Part shown: positions 1-8,631 of the stretch, in pieces
How positions within the stretch are numbered: position 1 is the stretch's first letter
How the letters are laid out: every line of letters starts with the position of its first letter
NCBI RefSeq assembly: GCF_016654015.1
Contig: NZ_JAEPWM010000002.1
Coordinates: 496,001-560,000 of the forward strand
Reading direction: 5' to 3'
DNA length: 64,000 nt
From: Ramlibacter ginsenosidimutans
GTDB taxonomy: Bacteria; Pseudomonadota; Gammaproteobacteria; Burkholderiales; Burkholderiaceae_C
Notes under the pieces: generated by a model
Database searches by the model: none
What the model saw: the letters and a program-made list of their open reading frames with translations, nothing else
Told to the model about the DNA's origin: nothing
Program-made: the position numbers and the translations under genes

Positions 1-330
1 CTGCCGGCGGCCGAACGCGCGGAGCTGCGCGTGCTGATGGTGAGCTTCGACCCGGCGCGCGACACGACCGCGGTGCTGAAGAAGACCGCGCAGGCGCGCA
101 ACTGCGACGCGCAGTGGCTGCTGGCCCGCGCGGACGAAGCGACTGCGCGCAAGGTGGCCGCAGTGCTCGGAGTGCAATACCGGCGGCTCGCCAACGGCGA
201 GTTCAACCACTCGACCACCCTGGCCCTGCTCGATCGGCAGGGCCGCATTGCTGCACGCTCGGGCAAGCTCGGCCCCGCCCACCCGGCGCTGGTCAGCGCA
301 GCGCGCAAGGTCGTTGCCACGGCGGCCTGA
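1..330 (+). CDS. SCO family protein, C-terminal part (5' end outside window)
   Basis: The last 109 residues of an open frame that is already running at base 1. The visible part fits the C-terminal half of the thioredoxin-like SCO1/SenC/PrrC family, periplasmic copper proteins that help assemble the CuA site of cytochrome oxidase or act as thiol-disulfide reductants. The motif FNHSTTLALLDRQGRI near its middle matches the conserved copper-ligand His region (usually DHS followed by a strand ending in D-x-x-G). The CxxxC copper/redox motif should lie upstream, outside the window, so it cannot be checked. The gene converges on pldA. The spacer holds a palindromic repeat that may terminate both transcripts. 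Confidence 0.7.
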   Translation: MPAAERAELRVLMVSFDPARDTTAVLKKTAQARNCDAQWLLARADEATARKVAAVLGVQYRRLANGEFNHSTTLALLDRQGRIAARSGKLGPAHPALVSAARKVVATAA

Positions 331-378
331 GCCGCCGCTCCGTTCCGCTGCGCCGGGCCGCTCTGCTGCCCCGGGCTC

Positions 379-419
379 GTAGGCTGGCGGTGAGGCGCAG
401 CCGAACCCCAGCTTTCGCC
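379..419. repeat. palindromic intergenic repeat, copy 1 (GTAGGCTGG type)
   Basis: The spacer between the converging SCO and pldA genes contains GTAGGCTGGCGGTGAGGCGC followed by an arm ending AACCCCAGC. GCTGGCGGT and AACCCCAGC pair with one mismatch around a GC-rich loop. A second copy with a cleaner stem sits at 47730-47760, again between converging genes. Repeats of the form GGCTGGG-tgagcg-CCCAGC are common intergenic elements in many proteobacteria (general knowledge). A role as a bidirectional terminator is inferred from position only. Confidence 0.6.
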
Positions 420-426
420 AGCGCCT

Positions 427-1554
427 TCACCACTCGACCAGGCTGAAGCCGACACTGAGCACCGTGCGCCTGAAGTTGTAGTCCAGCAGCGTATCGCCAT
501 AACCGGAGAACAGCTGCGTGTGCAGGCGCAGCCCGTTCGGCACGCCGATGCCGGTGTCGGCCAGCGTGCGGAACCACTCGAGCCGCACCGAGCCGTGGCC
601 GCCGGTGCTGAGCGCATGCCGCCCGGTGAACATGAACAGGTTCGCGCGATTGGGCTGCCAGCGCGCCACCAGCTCGCCGCGGCCGATGTAGTTGCTGATG
701 CCCGGGTTGTCGTCGTTGGCCCGGCTTTCGTTGATGCGGTCCCACAAGCGCGCGGAGATCTGCAGGTTGTCGCGCTCGAAGCCCCCCATCACGTACACGC
801 GGTTCCAGCTGCGCGACAGCGGCAGCGACTGGCCGTTGGACTGGTGCACCAGCCCCACGCCCGCCAGCCGCATGCGCCAGGTACCGGGTTGCGCGGACTG
901 CACCGGCGCAACGTAAAGCACCTCCGGCTCGTGGTCCGTGCTGCGGAAGGGGCGCGAGAGCTGCGGCGTGAACAGCTGCCAGTACGACTGCTGCGTGTAC
1001 GCGAACCACAGTGAGTCCATGCCCTCGCCGCGGTAGGAAAAAATGCCTTGCGCGATCTTGGTCCGCAGGGACACCGACAGCCGCATCTCGGTCGTGCGGT
1101 AGTCGGTGGCCGTCGTCGCGTTGTTCAGCGGATTCTCCGAGGTCGGCTGCTGGTTGACTCGGTTGGCGCCCACGAGGTCCAGCGAAGTCGGGCGATAGCC
1201 GCGCAGTCCGAAGGTGCCGCAGTCGGCGCCGCGCTCCAGCTCCCAGAAGCGGGAGAGCTCGGAGTAGCGCGCGTCGTGGCAGCCTTCGGTGGCGGTCATC
1301 CGGAAGCCGCGGCGCGACTCCACCACGGCCGGCACCGGCGGCGCGACCGGCTGCTGGTCGGCCGGCGAGGGTGCGGGGCCCGGTGCCGCCGGCACCGCGG
1401 CAGGAGCGGGCCGCTGTCCCTTGGCCCACTGGTCGTAGCAGGCGAGCCGCTGGGCACTGTCGTCGATCGCGGTGCAGGCCTGCCAGGCTTCGGGTGTCTG
1501 TGCTTGCGCGAGGAGGGGCGTGGCGGCGATCAGGAAGGACAGGGCTCGGAGCAT
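427..1554 (-). CDS. pldA: Outer-membrane phospholipase A1 (OMPLA)
   Basis: A 375-residue protein with a short signal peptide (cleavage about residue 19, after AQA) and a linker rich in Pro and Ala (about 47-78). A C-terminal domain of about 270 residues matches the 12-stranded OMPLA barrel. The catalytic triad is visible: H237 and S239 in VHQSNGQS, and N251 in SWNRV, with the same spacing as E. coli His142, Ser144 and Asn156. The motifs YTQQSYWQ and ISNYIGRGE are also typical. The enzyme hydrolyses phospholipids misplaced in the outer leaflet and is activated by calcium-dependent dimerisation. The family normally lacks the N-terminal Cys-containing segment (residues 20-45, two Cys) and Pro/Ala linker seen here. 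The gene stands alone, converging on the SCO gene. Confidence 0.93.
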   Translation of the reverse strand: MLRALSFLIAATPLLAQAQTPEAWQACTAIDDSAQRLACYDQWAKGQRPAPAAVPAAPGPAPSPADQQPVAPPVPAVVESRRGFRMTATEGCHDARYSELSRFWELERGADCGTFGLRGYRPTSLDLVGANRVNQQPTSENPLNNATTATDYRTTEMRLSVSLRTKIAQGIFSYRGEGMDSLWFAYTQQSYWQLFTPQLSRPFRSTDHEPEVLYVAPVQSAQPGTWRMRLAGVGLVHQSNGQSLPLSRSWNRVYVMGGFERDNLQISARLWDRINESRANDDNPGISNYIGRGELVARWQPNRANLFMFTGRHALSTGGHGSVRLEWFRTLADTGIGVPNGLRLHTQLFSGYGDTLLDYNFRRTVLSVGFSLVEW

Positions 1555-1604
1555 CGGGCGATGCTAGCCGGGCTCGGCGATTCCGTGGGGCGAGTTCCCC
1601 GCGT

Positions 1605-2006
1605 TCAGCGCTTGCGCAGGACGAACGCGCGGCTCGCCGTCTCGCCGTCGCGCGTCCAGGTGCCGCGGATCTCGCGGCCGCAACTGCCTTCCGCCACGTC
1701 GCCCAGCCAGGTGGCGGCGATGTGCTGGCCATCCGCGGACTCCTCGAGCGTGAAGCCGTCCTCGTCGAGGTCGCCCGCGACCTGCAGGTGCTGGCCCTCG
1801 CGTTCGAGCGTGCCGCGCAAGCTGCCGGGGTAGTCGGGGTTGGCACCGAGCTGCAGGATCGCGCCGTTCCAGGAGCCCTGCAGGTCGGCCTGCCACGTGC
1901 CCACCAGCAGTTGCGGCGTGACGTCGTCCGCCGCGGGGCAGGGCGCATCGGCAAAGGCGCCGCCGGCCAGCAGTGCGGCCGCAAGCGCGAGCAGTGCGCG
2001 CTTCAC
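1605..2006 (-). CDS. Small secreted protein of unknown function
   Basis: A 133-residue protein not recognised as a named family. It starts with a clear signal peptide (MKRALLALAAALLAGGAFA, cleavage about residue 19). The mature part is a short beta-rich domain with repeated short motifs (GTWQADLQG, GTLEREGQ, GTWTRDGE), which suggests a small beta-barrel or lipocalin-like fold. Two Cys (residue 23 and in GSCGREI) could pair in the periplasm. The GTG start overlaps the TGA of rep in a GTGA arrangement, so translation is probably coupled to the helicase gene. Its function is not related to the helicase in any obvious way. Confidence 0.75.
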   Translation of the reverse strand: MKRALLALAAALLAGGAFADAPCPAADDVTPQLLVGTWQADLQGSWNGAILQLGANPDYPGSLRGTLEREGQHLQVAGDLDEDGFTLEESADGQHIAATWLGDVAEGSCGREIRGTWTRDGETASRAFVLRKR

Positions 2007-4072
2007 GGCGTCCCAGCCGCCGCCGCGGCCGCAGCCGCATCGGCGCTCTTCTTGGCGAACTCCGCGCGCAAGGCCTTGAGCTTTTCTCGCGGGTCTTCCT
2101 TCACCGTGGTCTTGTCGAGGGCCATCTCCGCGATGAAGCGGCTCGGTTGGGCCGCCACCAGCTCGCGGCCCTTCTTGCGCTTCTTGCTCCAGCTCACCAC
2201 CAGCGAGCGCTGCGCCCGCGTGATGCCCACGTACATCAGGCGGCGCTCCTCCTGCAGGCGCTGCGCGTACGCCTCGCTCGCCGGTCCGCCGTCCTCTTCC
2301 GGCTTGAAGGGCAGCATGCCCTCGACGCAGCCGGCCAGCACCACGTGCGGCCACTCCAGCCCCTTGGATGCATGCAGGGTGGAGAGCGTGACCACGTTCT
2401 GGTCCTTCTCGCGCTCGCTGATGGTGGACAGCAGCGAAATGGTCTGTGCGACTTCCAGCATCGTCTTGCGCTCGTTCGCGGTGGTCACGCCGGCGGTGTC
2501 GTCGATCTGGCCGCCGCAGCGCGCCGCCATCCACTCGCAGAAATCGAGCACGTTGCTCCAGCGGGCCGCCGCGACCTTCTCGTTCTCCTCGCTGTCGACC
2601 AGATGCTTCTCGTAGCCGATGTCCTTCAGCCAGTCGGCGAGGAAGGTCTTCGCGTCCTCGGCGCCCACGGTCTGGCGCGCGCGGTACTCCAGGTCGTTCA
2701 CGTAGCGGCCGAACTCGTGCAGGCTGCCGACCGCCCGCGCGTTCAGCACGCTGGGCAGCGAGGGCGAGAACAGCGCCTCGAACAGCGAGACCTTGTACTG
2801 GCTCGCGAACACGCCGAGCGAGGCCAGGGTCTGGTGGCCGATGCCGCGCTTGGGCGTGGTCACGGCACGCAGGAAGGCCGGGTCGTCGTCGTTGTTGACC
2901 CACAGGCGGAACCACGCGCACAGGTCGCGGATCTCGGCGCGGTCGAAGAAGCTCTGGCCGCCCGACACCTTGTACGGAATCTGCGCCTTGCGCAAGGCCT
3001 GCTCCAGCACGCGCGCCTGGTGGTTGGCGCGGTAGAGGATGGCGAATTCCTTCCACTCCTGGGCGAGCCCGTTCGCCCGGATGGACTGGATGCGCGCGAC
3101 GGTGCGCTCGGCCTCGTGTTCCTCGTTGTCGCAATCGACCACGCGCACCGGCTCGCCTTCGCCCAGCTCCGAGAACAGCGTCTTGGGAAAGAGCTTCGGG
3201 TTCGGCTGGATGACGTTGTTGGCCGCGCGCAGGATCGCGCTGGTGGAGCGGTAGTTCTGCTCCAGCTTGATGACCTTCAGGTTCGGGTAGTCGACCGGCA
3301 GTTTGCGCAGGTTGTCCAGCGTCGCTCCGCGCCAGCCGTAGATGGACTGGTCGTCGTCGCCCACGGCCGTGAAGCGGCCGCGTTCGCCCACCAGGAGTTT
3401 CAGCAGCTCGTACTGCGTGGCGTTGGTGTCCTGGTATTCGTCCACCAGCACGTGCCCCAGTTGCTGCTGCCACTTCGCGCGGACTTCCGGGAAGTCGCGC
3501 AGCAGCTTCAGCGGCATGCCGATCAGGTCGTCGAAGTCCACGCTCTGGTAAGCGGCCAGGCGTTCCTCGTAGCGCTGCATGATGGTGGCGGTGACGCGCT
3601 CGTTGTCGTCCTTCGCCTGCGCCAGCGCCTGCGCCGCGTTCAGGCCCATGTTCTTCCACAGGCTGATGCCCCACTGCCACTGGCGCGCGGTCGCCGCATC
3701 GGTGGTGCCGCCGGCGTCCTTCAGGATGCTGGTGACATCGTCGGAGTCCAGGATGGAGAACTGGGGCTTCAGGCCCAGCACGCTGCCGTCCTGCCGCATC
3801 ATCCGCACGCCCAGCGCGTGGAAGGTGCAGACCAGCACGTCCTTCGCACCGCGGCCCACCAGCGACTTCGCGCGTTCGCGCATTTCGGCGGCGGCCTTGT
3901 TGGTGAAGGTGATGGCGGCGATGCGCTTCGCTTCCAGGCCCGCCTGGATCAGCCGCGCGATCTTGTGCGTGATGACGCGCGTCTTGCCCGAGCCGGCGCC
4001 CGCCAGCACCAGGCAAGGACCATGCAGGTAGTTCACGGCTTCTTGCTGGGCGAGATTCAGGCCGGCGGACAT
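2003..4072 (-). CDS. rep: ATP-dependent DNA helicase Rep (UvrD/Rep superfamily 1)
   Basis: A 689-residue 3'-5' superfamily 1 helicase. Motifs in order: Q motif LNLAQQEAV, Walker A GAGSGKT (25-31), ITFTNKAA (Ia), TFHALG (Ib), VDEYQDTN (II), VGDDDQSIYGWRGA (III), LEQNYRS (IV), TLHASKGLEW (V) and RRLMYVGITRAQ (VI). Overall layout and motif wording follow Rep more closely than UvrD, and the length is close to E. coli Rep (673). Rep clears protein roadblocks ahead of replication forks. The ATG at 4072 is preferred because family members begin just before LN-x-x-Q. A TTG at 4111 would add 13 residues and has a GAGGG element upstream. The C-terminus ends in an Ala run. Confidence 0.9.
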   Translation of the reverse strand: MSAGLNLAQQEAVNYLHGPCLVLAGAGSGKTRVITHKIARLIQAGLEAKRIAAITFTNKAAAEMRERAKSLVGRGAKDVLVCTFHALGVRMMRQDGSVLGLKPQFSILDSDDVTSILKDAGGTTDAATARQWQWGISLWKNMGLNAAQALAQAKDDNERVTATIMQRYEERLAAYQSVDFDDLIGMPLKLLRDFPEVRAKWQQQLGHVLVDEYQDTNATQYELLKLLVGERGRFTAVGDDDQSIYGWRGATLDNLRKLPVDYPNLKVIKLEQNYRSTSAILRAANNVIQPNPKLFPKTLFSELGEGEPVRVVDCDNEEHEAERTVARIQSIRANGLAQEWKEFAILYRANHQARVLEQALRKAQIPYKVSGGQSFFDRAEIRDLCAWFRLWVNNDDDPAFLRAVTTPKRGIGHQTLASLGVFASQYKVSLFEALFSPSLPSVLNARAVGSLHEFGRYVNDLEYRARQTVGAEDAKTFLADWLKDIGYEKHLVDSEENEKVAAARWSNVLDFCEWMAARCGGQIDDTAGVTTANERKTMLEVAQTISLLSTISEREKDQNVVTLSTLHASKGLEWPHVVLAGCVEGMLPFKPEEDGGPASEAYAQRLQEERRLMYVGITRAQRSLVVSWSKKRKKGRELVAAQPSRFIAEMALDKTTVKEDPREKLKALRAEFAKKSADAAAAAAAAGTP

Positions 4073-4199
4073 CGGGGGAGCAAAGGACTGCGCGAAAACG
4101 GGAGCGGCCAATCATAAGCGCCGCCCTCGGCGCGTCGCTCGCACGCCTTGTGGTATCCGCGCACGGCGCCGTGCCGCGCTTGCATCGACAATACGTCCC

Positions 4200-5165
4200 G
4201 TGCTAAGCATCCTCGCGATCACCTTTCCCTTCTTCGCACTGGTGCTGGCGGGCTATCTCGCGGCCCGCCGGCGCATGCTGCCGTTCGAGGCGATCAGCGG
4301 CCTGAATACCTTCGTGCTGTTCTTCGCGCTGCCCTGCCTGCTGTATCGCTTCGGCGCCAGCACGCCGATCGCGCAGTTGCTGGACCCGCTGGCGCTCGCG
4401 ACCTGGGTCGTGTGCGCCCTGCTCGTGGTGGCCGGGACTGTGAAATTCAGCATGAATGCGCGCATCCGCTGGAACGACGCCGCCTTCGGCGCGCTGGTCG
4501 CGGCCTTCCCGAACACCGGCTTCATGGGCGTGCCGCTGCTGGTCGCCTTGCTGGGCGCGCGCGCGGCGGGTCCCGCGATCCTCACGATCCTGATCGACCT
4601 GGTGGTGACCAGCTCGCTGTGCATCGGCCTGTCGCGCCTGGACGGCGCCGACGAACACGGCGCTGCCGAAGCGGCGAAGAAGGCGCTCAAGGGCGTGGCG
4701 CTCAATCCCATGCCCTGGGCCATCCTGCTGGGTGGCCTCGCTTCCGCCGCCGCCTGGAAGCCGTTCGCCCCCGTGATGAACACCATCGGGCTGCTGGCCG
4801 ACGCCGCCTCGCCGGTGGCGCTCTTCACCATCGGCGCGGTGCTCGCGCGTTCGCAATTCGTGGGTTCGCAAACGGAGCACGCGTCGCTGCCGGCGCGCGA
4901 TTTCGTGCCGGTGTCGCTGGTCAAGCTGTTGGTGCATCCCCTGCTGGTGTGGGGCGTGGGCATGGGCGTGCGCGCCGCGGGTCTGCCGCTCGATCCCTTC
5001 ACGCTGCACGTCATGGTGCTGGTCGCCGCGCTGCCCAGCGCGAGCAACGTGTCGCTGCTCGCCGAGCGCTTCGGCGCCGATACCGGGCGCATCGCGCGCA
5101 TCATCCTGCTCACCACCGCGGCCGCTTTCCTCACCTTCTCCGCCGCGGTCGCGTTGCTGGAGTGA
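4200..5165 (+). CDS. AEC family transporter (auxin-efflux-carrier type permease)
   Basis: A 321-residue membrane protein with about ten hydrophobic segments in two five-helix halves, the arrangement of the AEC (MdcF/AuxE) family. These are secondary carriers, usually for malonate, malate or other organic acids. The N-terminus (FPFFALVLAGYLAARRRMLP) and the central FPNTGFMGVPL are characteristic. The latter contains the crossover-helix Asn and Pro. The start is GTG and no good Shine-Dalgarno is visible, but the first helix requires a start near here. It is divergent from rep. The substrate cannot be read from sequence. Confidence 0.87.
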   Translation: MLSILAITFPFFALVLAGYLAARRRMLPFEAISGLNTFVLFFALPCLLYRFGASTPIAQLLDPLALATWVVCALLVVAGTVKFSMNARIRWNDAAFGALVAAFPNTGFMGVPLLVALLGARAAGPAILTILIDLVVTSSLCIGLSRLDGADEHGAAEAAKKALKGVALNPMPWAILLGGLASAAAWKPFAPVMNTIGLLADAASPVALFTIGAVLARSQFVGSQTEHASLPARDFVPVSLVKLLVHPLLVWGVGMGVRAAGLPLDPFTLHVMVLVAALPSASNVSLLAERFGADTGRIARIILLTTAAAFLTFSAAVALLE

Positions 5166-5326
5166 AGCTTGCGCGCGGCGCGGGCGGTCGCGTGCGCGGG
5201 ATGAGCGGCCTGCCTTGTGGCGAACTGCCAGGAAGCGCGTTGCGCGATGCGCGCCGGCGCTGACGCGCCGCGTCCCCCTCGATATATTGGTTCCGAAAGA
5301 GGCCGCGGGCCTCGCAGGAGGACGTC

Positions 5327-5743
5327 ATGGGGACGGAGGGTGGTTTCTATGCACTGTCGGACGACCAGCTGAAACGGCTGCTGGCCGGCGAGCTCGCGCA
5401 TGACCCCTTCCTGCAGGCCGGCGCCGGCGAGAAGCCGCGCGAGGCGCACCTCGATGCGCTGCCGGTCTGGTATGAACTGAGCCAGGTGCTGCAGTCGGAA
5501 GCCGCCTGCGGCGCCGAGCTGACCGACCGGATTCCCATGATGGCCGCCTATTCCTGGTCGCACCAGGTGCAGGACACCGCGATGCAGCTGGCCGCGCTCG
5601 CCGAAGGCACCGTGCGCCAGCGCTGCGAGGCGGCGCTGATGGATGCGACGCCCGAGCAGGTGCTGCAGGCCGTCCAAGGCCTCAAGGCGTTCTACCAGCG
5701 TGCCGCCGCCAACAAAGACGCGGTGCTGTTTCGCATCGCCTGA
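5327..5743 (+). CDS. DUF1877-like protein
   Basis: A 138-residue soluble protein. The beginning (MGTEGGFYALSDDQLKRLL) resembles the start of DUF1877/YfbM proteins, which open with MG-x-G-x-x-x-ALS-x-x-x-L. LPVWYELSQVL fits the family's following helix. The assignment is tentative because the C-terminal half shows no remembered signature. The start is well supported by AGGAGG six bases upstream of the ATG. The function of DUF1877 proteins is unknown. A run of nine T at 5757-5765 follows without a preceding hairpin. Confidence 0.65.
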   Translation: MGTEGGFYALSDDQLKRLLAGELAHDPFLQAGAGEKPREAHLDALPVWYELSQVLQSEAACGAELTDRIPMMAAYSWSHQVQDTAMQLAALAEGTVRQRCEAALMDATPEQVLQAVQGLKAFYQRAAANKDAVLFRIA

Positions 5744-5788
5744 AGCCCCTTTTCCGTTTTTTTTTCATCACCAAGCAGTAGCAGTTCC

Positions 5789-6166
5789 ATGTCCGCCCCT
5801 ACGCAGATCCGCCTCGCATCCCTCACCGCCGCCGCCTACGGCGCGCTCCTGGTCAGCGGCGCCGTCTACCGGTTCCAGCGCACCGGCAACGTCCCCGCGC
5901 TCGTCCACGCGCTGTCGCATCCCGCGTTGTGGGTGGCGCTGCTGCTCGCCGCGTTGATCACGTTCGGCCTGTGGAAGCGCTACGCGTGGGCATGGTGGCT
6001 GGCGATCGCGGCGGCCGTGTTCCAGGGCTGGCGCATCGTCTCGGGCTGGTTTGCCCGCGGTTTCGCCCATGTGCCCGGCATGCCCACGCTCATCGCGCTC
6101 GCGCTGCTGCTGGCCCTGATCGCGCTGCTGTTGCCGCGCCGCTCGCGCCTGGGCTGCAGCCGCTGA
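5789..6166 (+). CDS. Small integral membrane protein
   Basis: A 125-residue protein with about four hydrophobic segments (near residues 9-27, 43-63, 66-84 and 99-117), ending in an Arg-rich tail. Nothing in it is recognised as a named family. It is the first of three small membrane-protein genes in tight same-strand order (10 and 20 base gaps), so it probably belongs to one transcript. GC-rich third positions indicate a real gene. The ribosome site is weak. Confidence 0.65.
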   Translation: MSAPTQIRLASLTAAAYGALLVSGAVYRFQRTGNVPALVHALSHPALWVALLLAALITFGLWKRYAWAWWLAIAAAVFQGWRIVSGWFARGFAHVPGMPTLIALALLLALIALLLPRRSRLGCSR

Positions 6167-6176
6167 AGGAAGCACG

Positions 6177-6560
6177 ATGCGCCGGTGGCTCGCATCCCGA
6201 CACGCCAGCGCCATGCTGGCGTGGCTGGCCACGCTGGCCTACGGTGTCGCGGCGCTGTGGCCGCACCTGTCGGACCTGCCGCAGCCGCTGCGCGGACTGC
6301 GCATGCTCGCGGACCCGCACCTCGGCATCCCGCTCACGCTGGTGAGCGCCGTGCTCGCGCTGTTCCTGTCCGTCCCGGGGTGGCAGTCGCGCGATCGCCT
6401 GCTGGTGTGCGCGGGCGCCTCGCTCGCCTTCTGCGCCTTCGTCGCCTTCGCCGTCGCCGCCTCGGCGGCCGTGCCTTTCGCCTTCATCGGCGCCATCATC
6501 CTGCGCGACGTCCGTGGACACCGCGCACGGTCCTCGCCCTTGTGGGCGGAGACGCAATGA
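6177..6560 (+). CDS. Small integral membrane protein
   Basis: A 127-residue protein with three to four hydrophobic segments (about 12-28, 49-66 and 77-108) and a basic C-terminal tail. It has no recognised family. AAGGAAG stands seven bases before the ATG. The stop codon overlaps a possible ATG (ATGA at 6557), but the next gene more probably starts at 6581. Ten bases separate it from the preceding membrane-protein gene, which suggests cotranscription. Confidence 0.62.
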   Translation: MRRWLASRHASAMLAWLATLAYGVAALWPHLSDLPQPLRGLRMLADPHLGIPLTLVSAVLALFLSVPGWQSRDRLLVCAGASLAFCAFVAFAVAASAAVPFAFIGAIILRDVRGHRARSSPLWAETQ

Positions 6561-6580
6561 GAGAGCAAGGAGGAGTCACC

Positions 6581-6724
6581 ATGCGCTTCGTCGGACTCGG
6601 CCTCTGTGCCGCGCTGGCCACCCTGTGCGCGACCCAGGTCGCCCGCACCGGGCAGCCGCTCTATGCGGTCCTGATCATCTTCGCGCTGCCGGTGCTGGGC
6701 AGCTTCCGCGCGCAACGCCGCTGA
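6581..6724 (+). CDS. 47-residue single- or double-span membrane protein
   Basis: A very short frame of 47 codons encoding a mostly hydrophobic peptide with an N-terminal segment (residues 3-19) and a second one (29-41), ending SFRAQRR. The ATG is preceded by AAGGAGGAG at 6568-6576, the best ribosome site in this neighbourhood, which is the main reason to accept it. An in-frame ATG at 6557 would add eight residues and overlap the previous stop. It completes a run of three small membrane proteins. Function unknown. Confidence 0.55.
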   Translation: MRFVGLGLCAALATLCATQVARTGQPLYAVLIIFALPVLGSFRAQRR

Positions 6725-6745
6725 CGGGCGCGGCGCGCCTCCTGA

Positions 6746-8581
6746 TCACCAGGCGTCCACGCTGCACGCGCCGGAAGGCGGCGCCGTGCGCGCGGACTCG
6801 AGTCCGCGCAGCAGCCACGCGCGCGTCGCAGCCGGATCGATCACGGCGTCGATCTCCAGCGTCGCGGCCATGTTCATGGCCTCGCCTTCCTCGTACTTCT
6901 TCTGCACCAGCGAGTCGAACAGCGCGTCGCGCTGCGGCCCTTCCGGCAGCGCCTGCAGTTCCTTGCGGTAGCCGAGCCGCACCGCACCTTCCAGGCCCAT
7001 GCCGCCGAACTCGCCGCTCGGCCAGGAGACCGTGAACTCCGGCGCGTGGAAGCCGCCGGCCACCATCGCCATCGCACCCAGGCCGTAGCCCTTGCGCAGC
7101 ACCACGCCGAACAGCGGCACGCGCAGGTGCGCCGCGGCGATGAACATCCGGCTCACGTGCCGCACCTGCGCCTGCGCCTCGATCGCCGGTCCCACCATGA
7201 AGCCGGGCGTGTCGACGAGGCTCACCACCGGCAGACCGTGCGCGTTGCATAACTGCAGGAAGCGCGCGGCCTTGTCGGCGGCGTCGGCATCGATCGCGCC
7301 GCCAAGGTGCAGCGGGTTGTTGGCCAGCAGGCCGACGGGCCGGCCCGCGATGCGGCCCAGCGCCGTATGGATGCCGATGCCGAAACCGGTGCGCAACTCC
7401 AGCAGGCTGCCCGCGTCGACCAGCCCTTGCAGCGCGGCGCGGCTGTCGTACACGCGCAGGCGGTTTTCCGGCACGACCGAACGCAGCGCCTGGGCGTCCG
7501 GCGCCTCGAAGGCGTCGACACAGCCCTGGAAGTAGGACAGGTAGCGGCGCGCGGCGTCCACCGCTTCCGCTTCGTCCGCGACCAGCAGGTCGATCACGCC
7601 GTTGCCGTGCTGCACGGGCGCCGGCCCGATCTCCTCGGGCCGGAACACGCCGAGGCCGCCGCCTTCCACCATCGCGGGGCCGCCCATGCCGATGTTGCTG
7701 TCCGCCGTCGCGATGATCACGTCGCAGCATCCCAGCAGCGCCGCATTGCCGGCGAAGCAGCGGCCCGCGACGATTCCGACGACGGGCACCTGCCCGTTCA
7801 GGCGCGCGAAGCTCGCGAAGGTGGGGACGTGCAGGCCCGCGACGATGGGCATGTCGGTGTCGCCGGGCCGGCCGCCGCCGCCTTCGGCGAACAGGACGAC
7901 GGGCAGCTTGTGCTTCAGCGCGATGCCCAGCAGGCGATCGGTCTTCTGGTGATTGCGGAAGCCCTGCGTGCCGGCCAGCACGGTGGCGTCGTAGGCGAGC
8001 ACGGCGACCTGCGCGCGCTCCGCGGGAAACAATGCGCCATTCACGCGCGCAAGCCCGGTGACCATGCCGTCGGCCGGCGTGTTGCGCTGCAGGTCGTCGT
8101 CGCTGCGGCGGCTGCGCTGCGCGGCGACGGCGAGCGCGCCGTATTCGACGAAGGAGTCGTCATCGCAGAGGTCGGTGATGTTCTCGCGCGCGGTGCGCAG
8201 TCCGAGCGCGTGCCGCTTCGTGACGGCGTCGGGCCGCGCGGCATCGAGCGTGAGGGCGTGGCGGTCGAGGACGCGCTGCAGGTCGGGGCGGGGAGTGGCG
8301 GATGCACTCGCGCTCCCCGGCCCGGAGAGGGGCGGCGTCGCGGCGCTCCCCGCCGCCACCGCCTCCAGCACCAGCAGCAACTCCCCCTCGTTCACCGTCT
8401 CCCCTTCGGCGAACAAGCGATCCCGCACGCGGCCCGCGGCGGGGCTGCGGATCTCGTGCTCCATCTTCATTGCTTCCAGGATCACCACGACGTCGCCCGC
8501 GCGCACCGCGTCGCCGGGAGCGACCAGCCACTGGACGACCTGGGCCTGCAGGGGAGAGCGCAGTTCGGTCATGGCCGGCAT
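6746..8581 (-). CDS. Acyl-CoA carboxylase subunit: biotin carrier domain fused to carboxyltransferase
   Basis: A 611-residue fusion. Residues 5-75 form a biotinyl/lipoyl domain with the biotin-attachment motif EAMKME (Lys39). Residues about 105-600 form a propionyl/methylcrotonyl-CoA-carboxylase-beta-type carboxyltransferase. Typical pieces are ADGMVTGLARVNG, the glycine-rich GGGRPGDTD, GGPAMVEGGGLG and VVLRKGYGLGAMAM. Such proteins transfer carboxyl from carboxybiotin to a short acyl-CoA. The biotin carboxylase that must charge Lys39 is not next to it, so it must be supplied from elsewhere. The first ATG is used, and a second ATG three codons later is equally possible. It is divergent from the asparaginase gene with a 50-base gap. 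Confidence 0.85.
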   Translation of the reverse strand: MPAMTELRSPLQAQVVQWLVAPGDAVRAGDVVVILEAMKMEHEIRSPAAGRVRDRLFAEGETVNEGELLLVLEAVAAGSAATPPLSGPGSASASATPRPDLQRVLDRHALTLDAARPDAVTKRHALGLRTARENITDLCDDDSFVEYGALAVAAQRSRRSDDDLQRNTPADGMVTGLARVNGALFPAERAQVAVLAYDATVLAGTQGFRNHQKTDRLLGIALKHKLPVVLFAEGGGGRPGDTDMPIVAGLHVPTFASFARLNGQVPVVGIVAGRCFAGNAALLGCCDVIIATADSNIGMGGPAMVEGGGLGVFRPEEIGPAPVQHGNGVIDLLVADEAEAVDAARRYLSYFQGCVDAFEAPDAQALRSVVPENRLRVYDSRAALQGLVDAGSLLELRTGFGIGIHTALGRIAGRPVGLLANNPLHLGGAIDADAADKAARFLQLCNAHGLPVVSLVDTPGFMVGPAIEAQAQVRHVSRMFIAAAHLRVPLFGVVLRKGYGLGAMAMVAGGFHAPEFTVSWPSGEFGGMGLEGAVRLGYRKELQALPEGPQRDALFDSLVQKKYEEGEAMNMAATLEIDAVIDPAATRAWLLRGLESARTAPPSGACSVDAW

Positions 8582-8631
8582 TGTGCGGTGGCCTCGCCGC
8601 GGCGGCGCGTCAGGCAGGCGACAATGCCCGC

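Noticed and set aside
1973..4117. Long open frame of about 700 codons on the plus strand opposite rep
   Set aside because: Antisense shadow of a GC-rich gene; composition is Ala/Arg/Gly/His-biased and no domain is recognisable.
5757..5765. Run of nine T after the DUF1877-like gene as a terminator
   Set aside because: No stable GC hairpin directly upstream, so not a standard intrinsic terminator.
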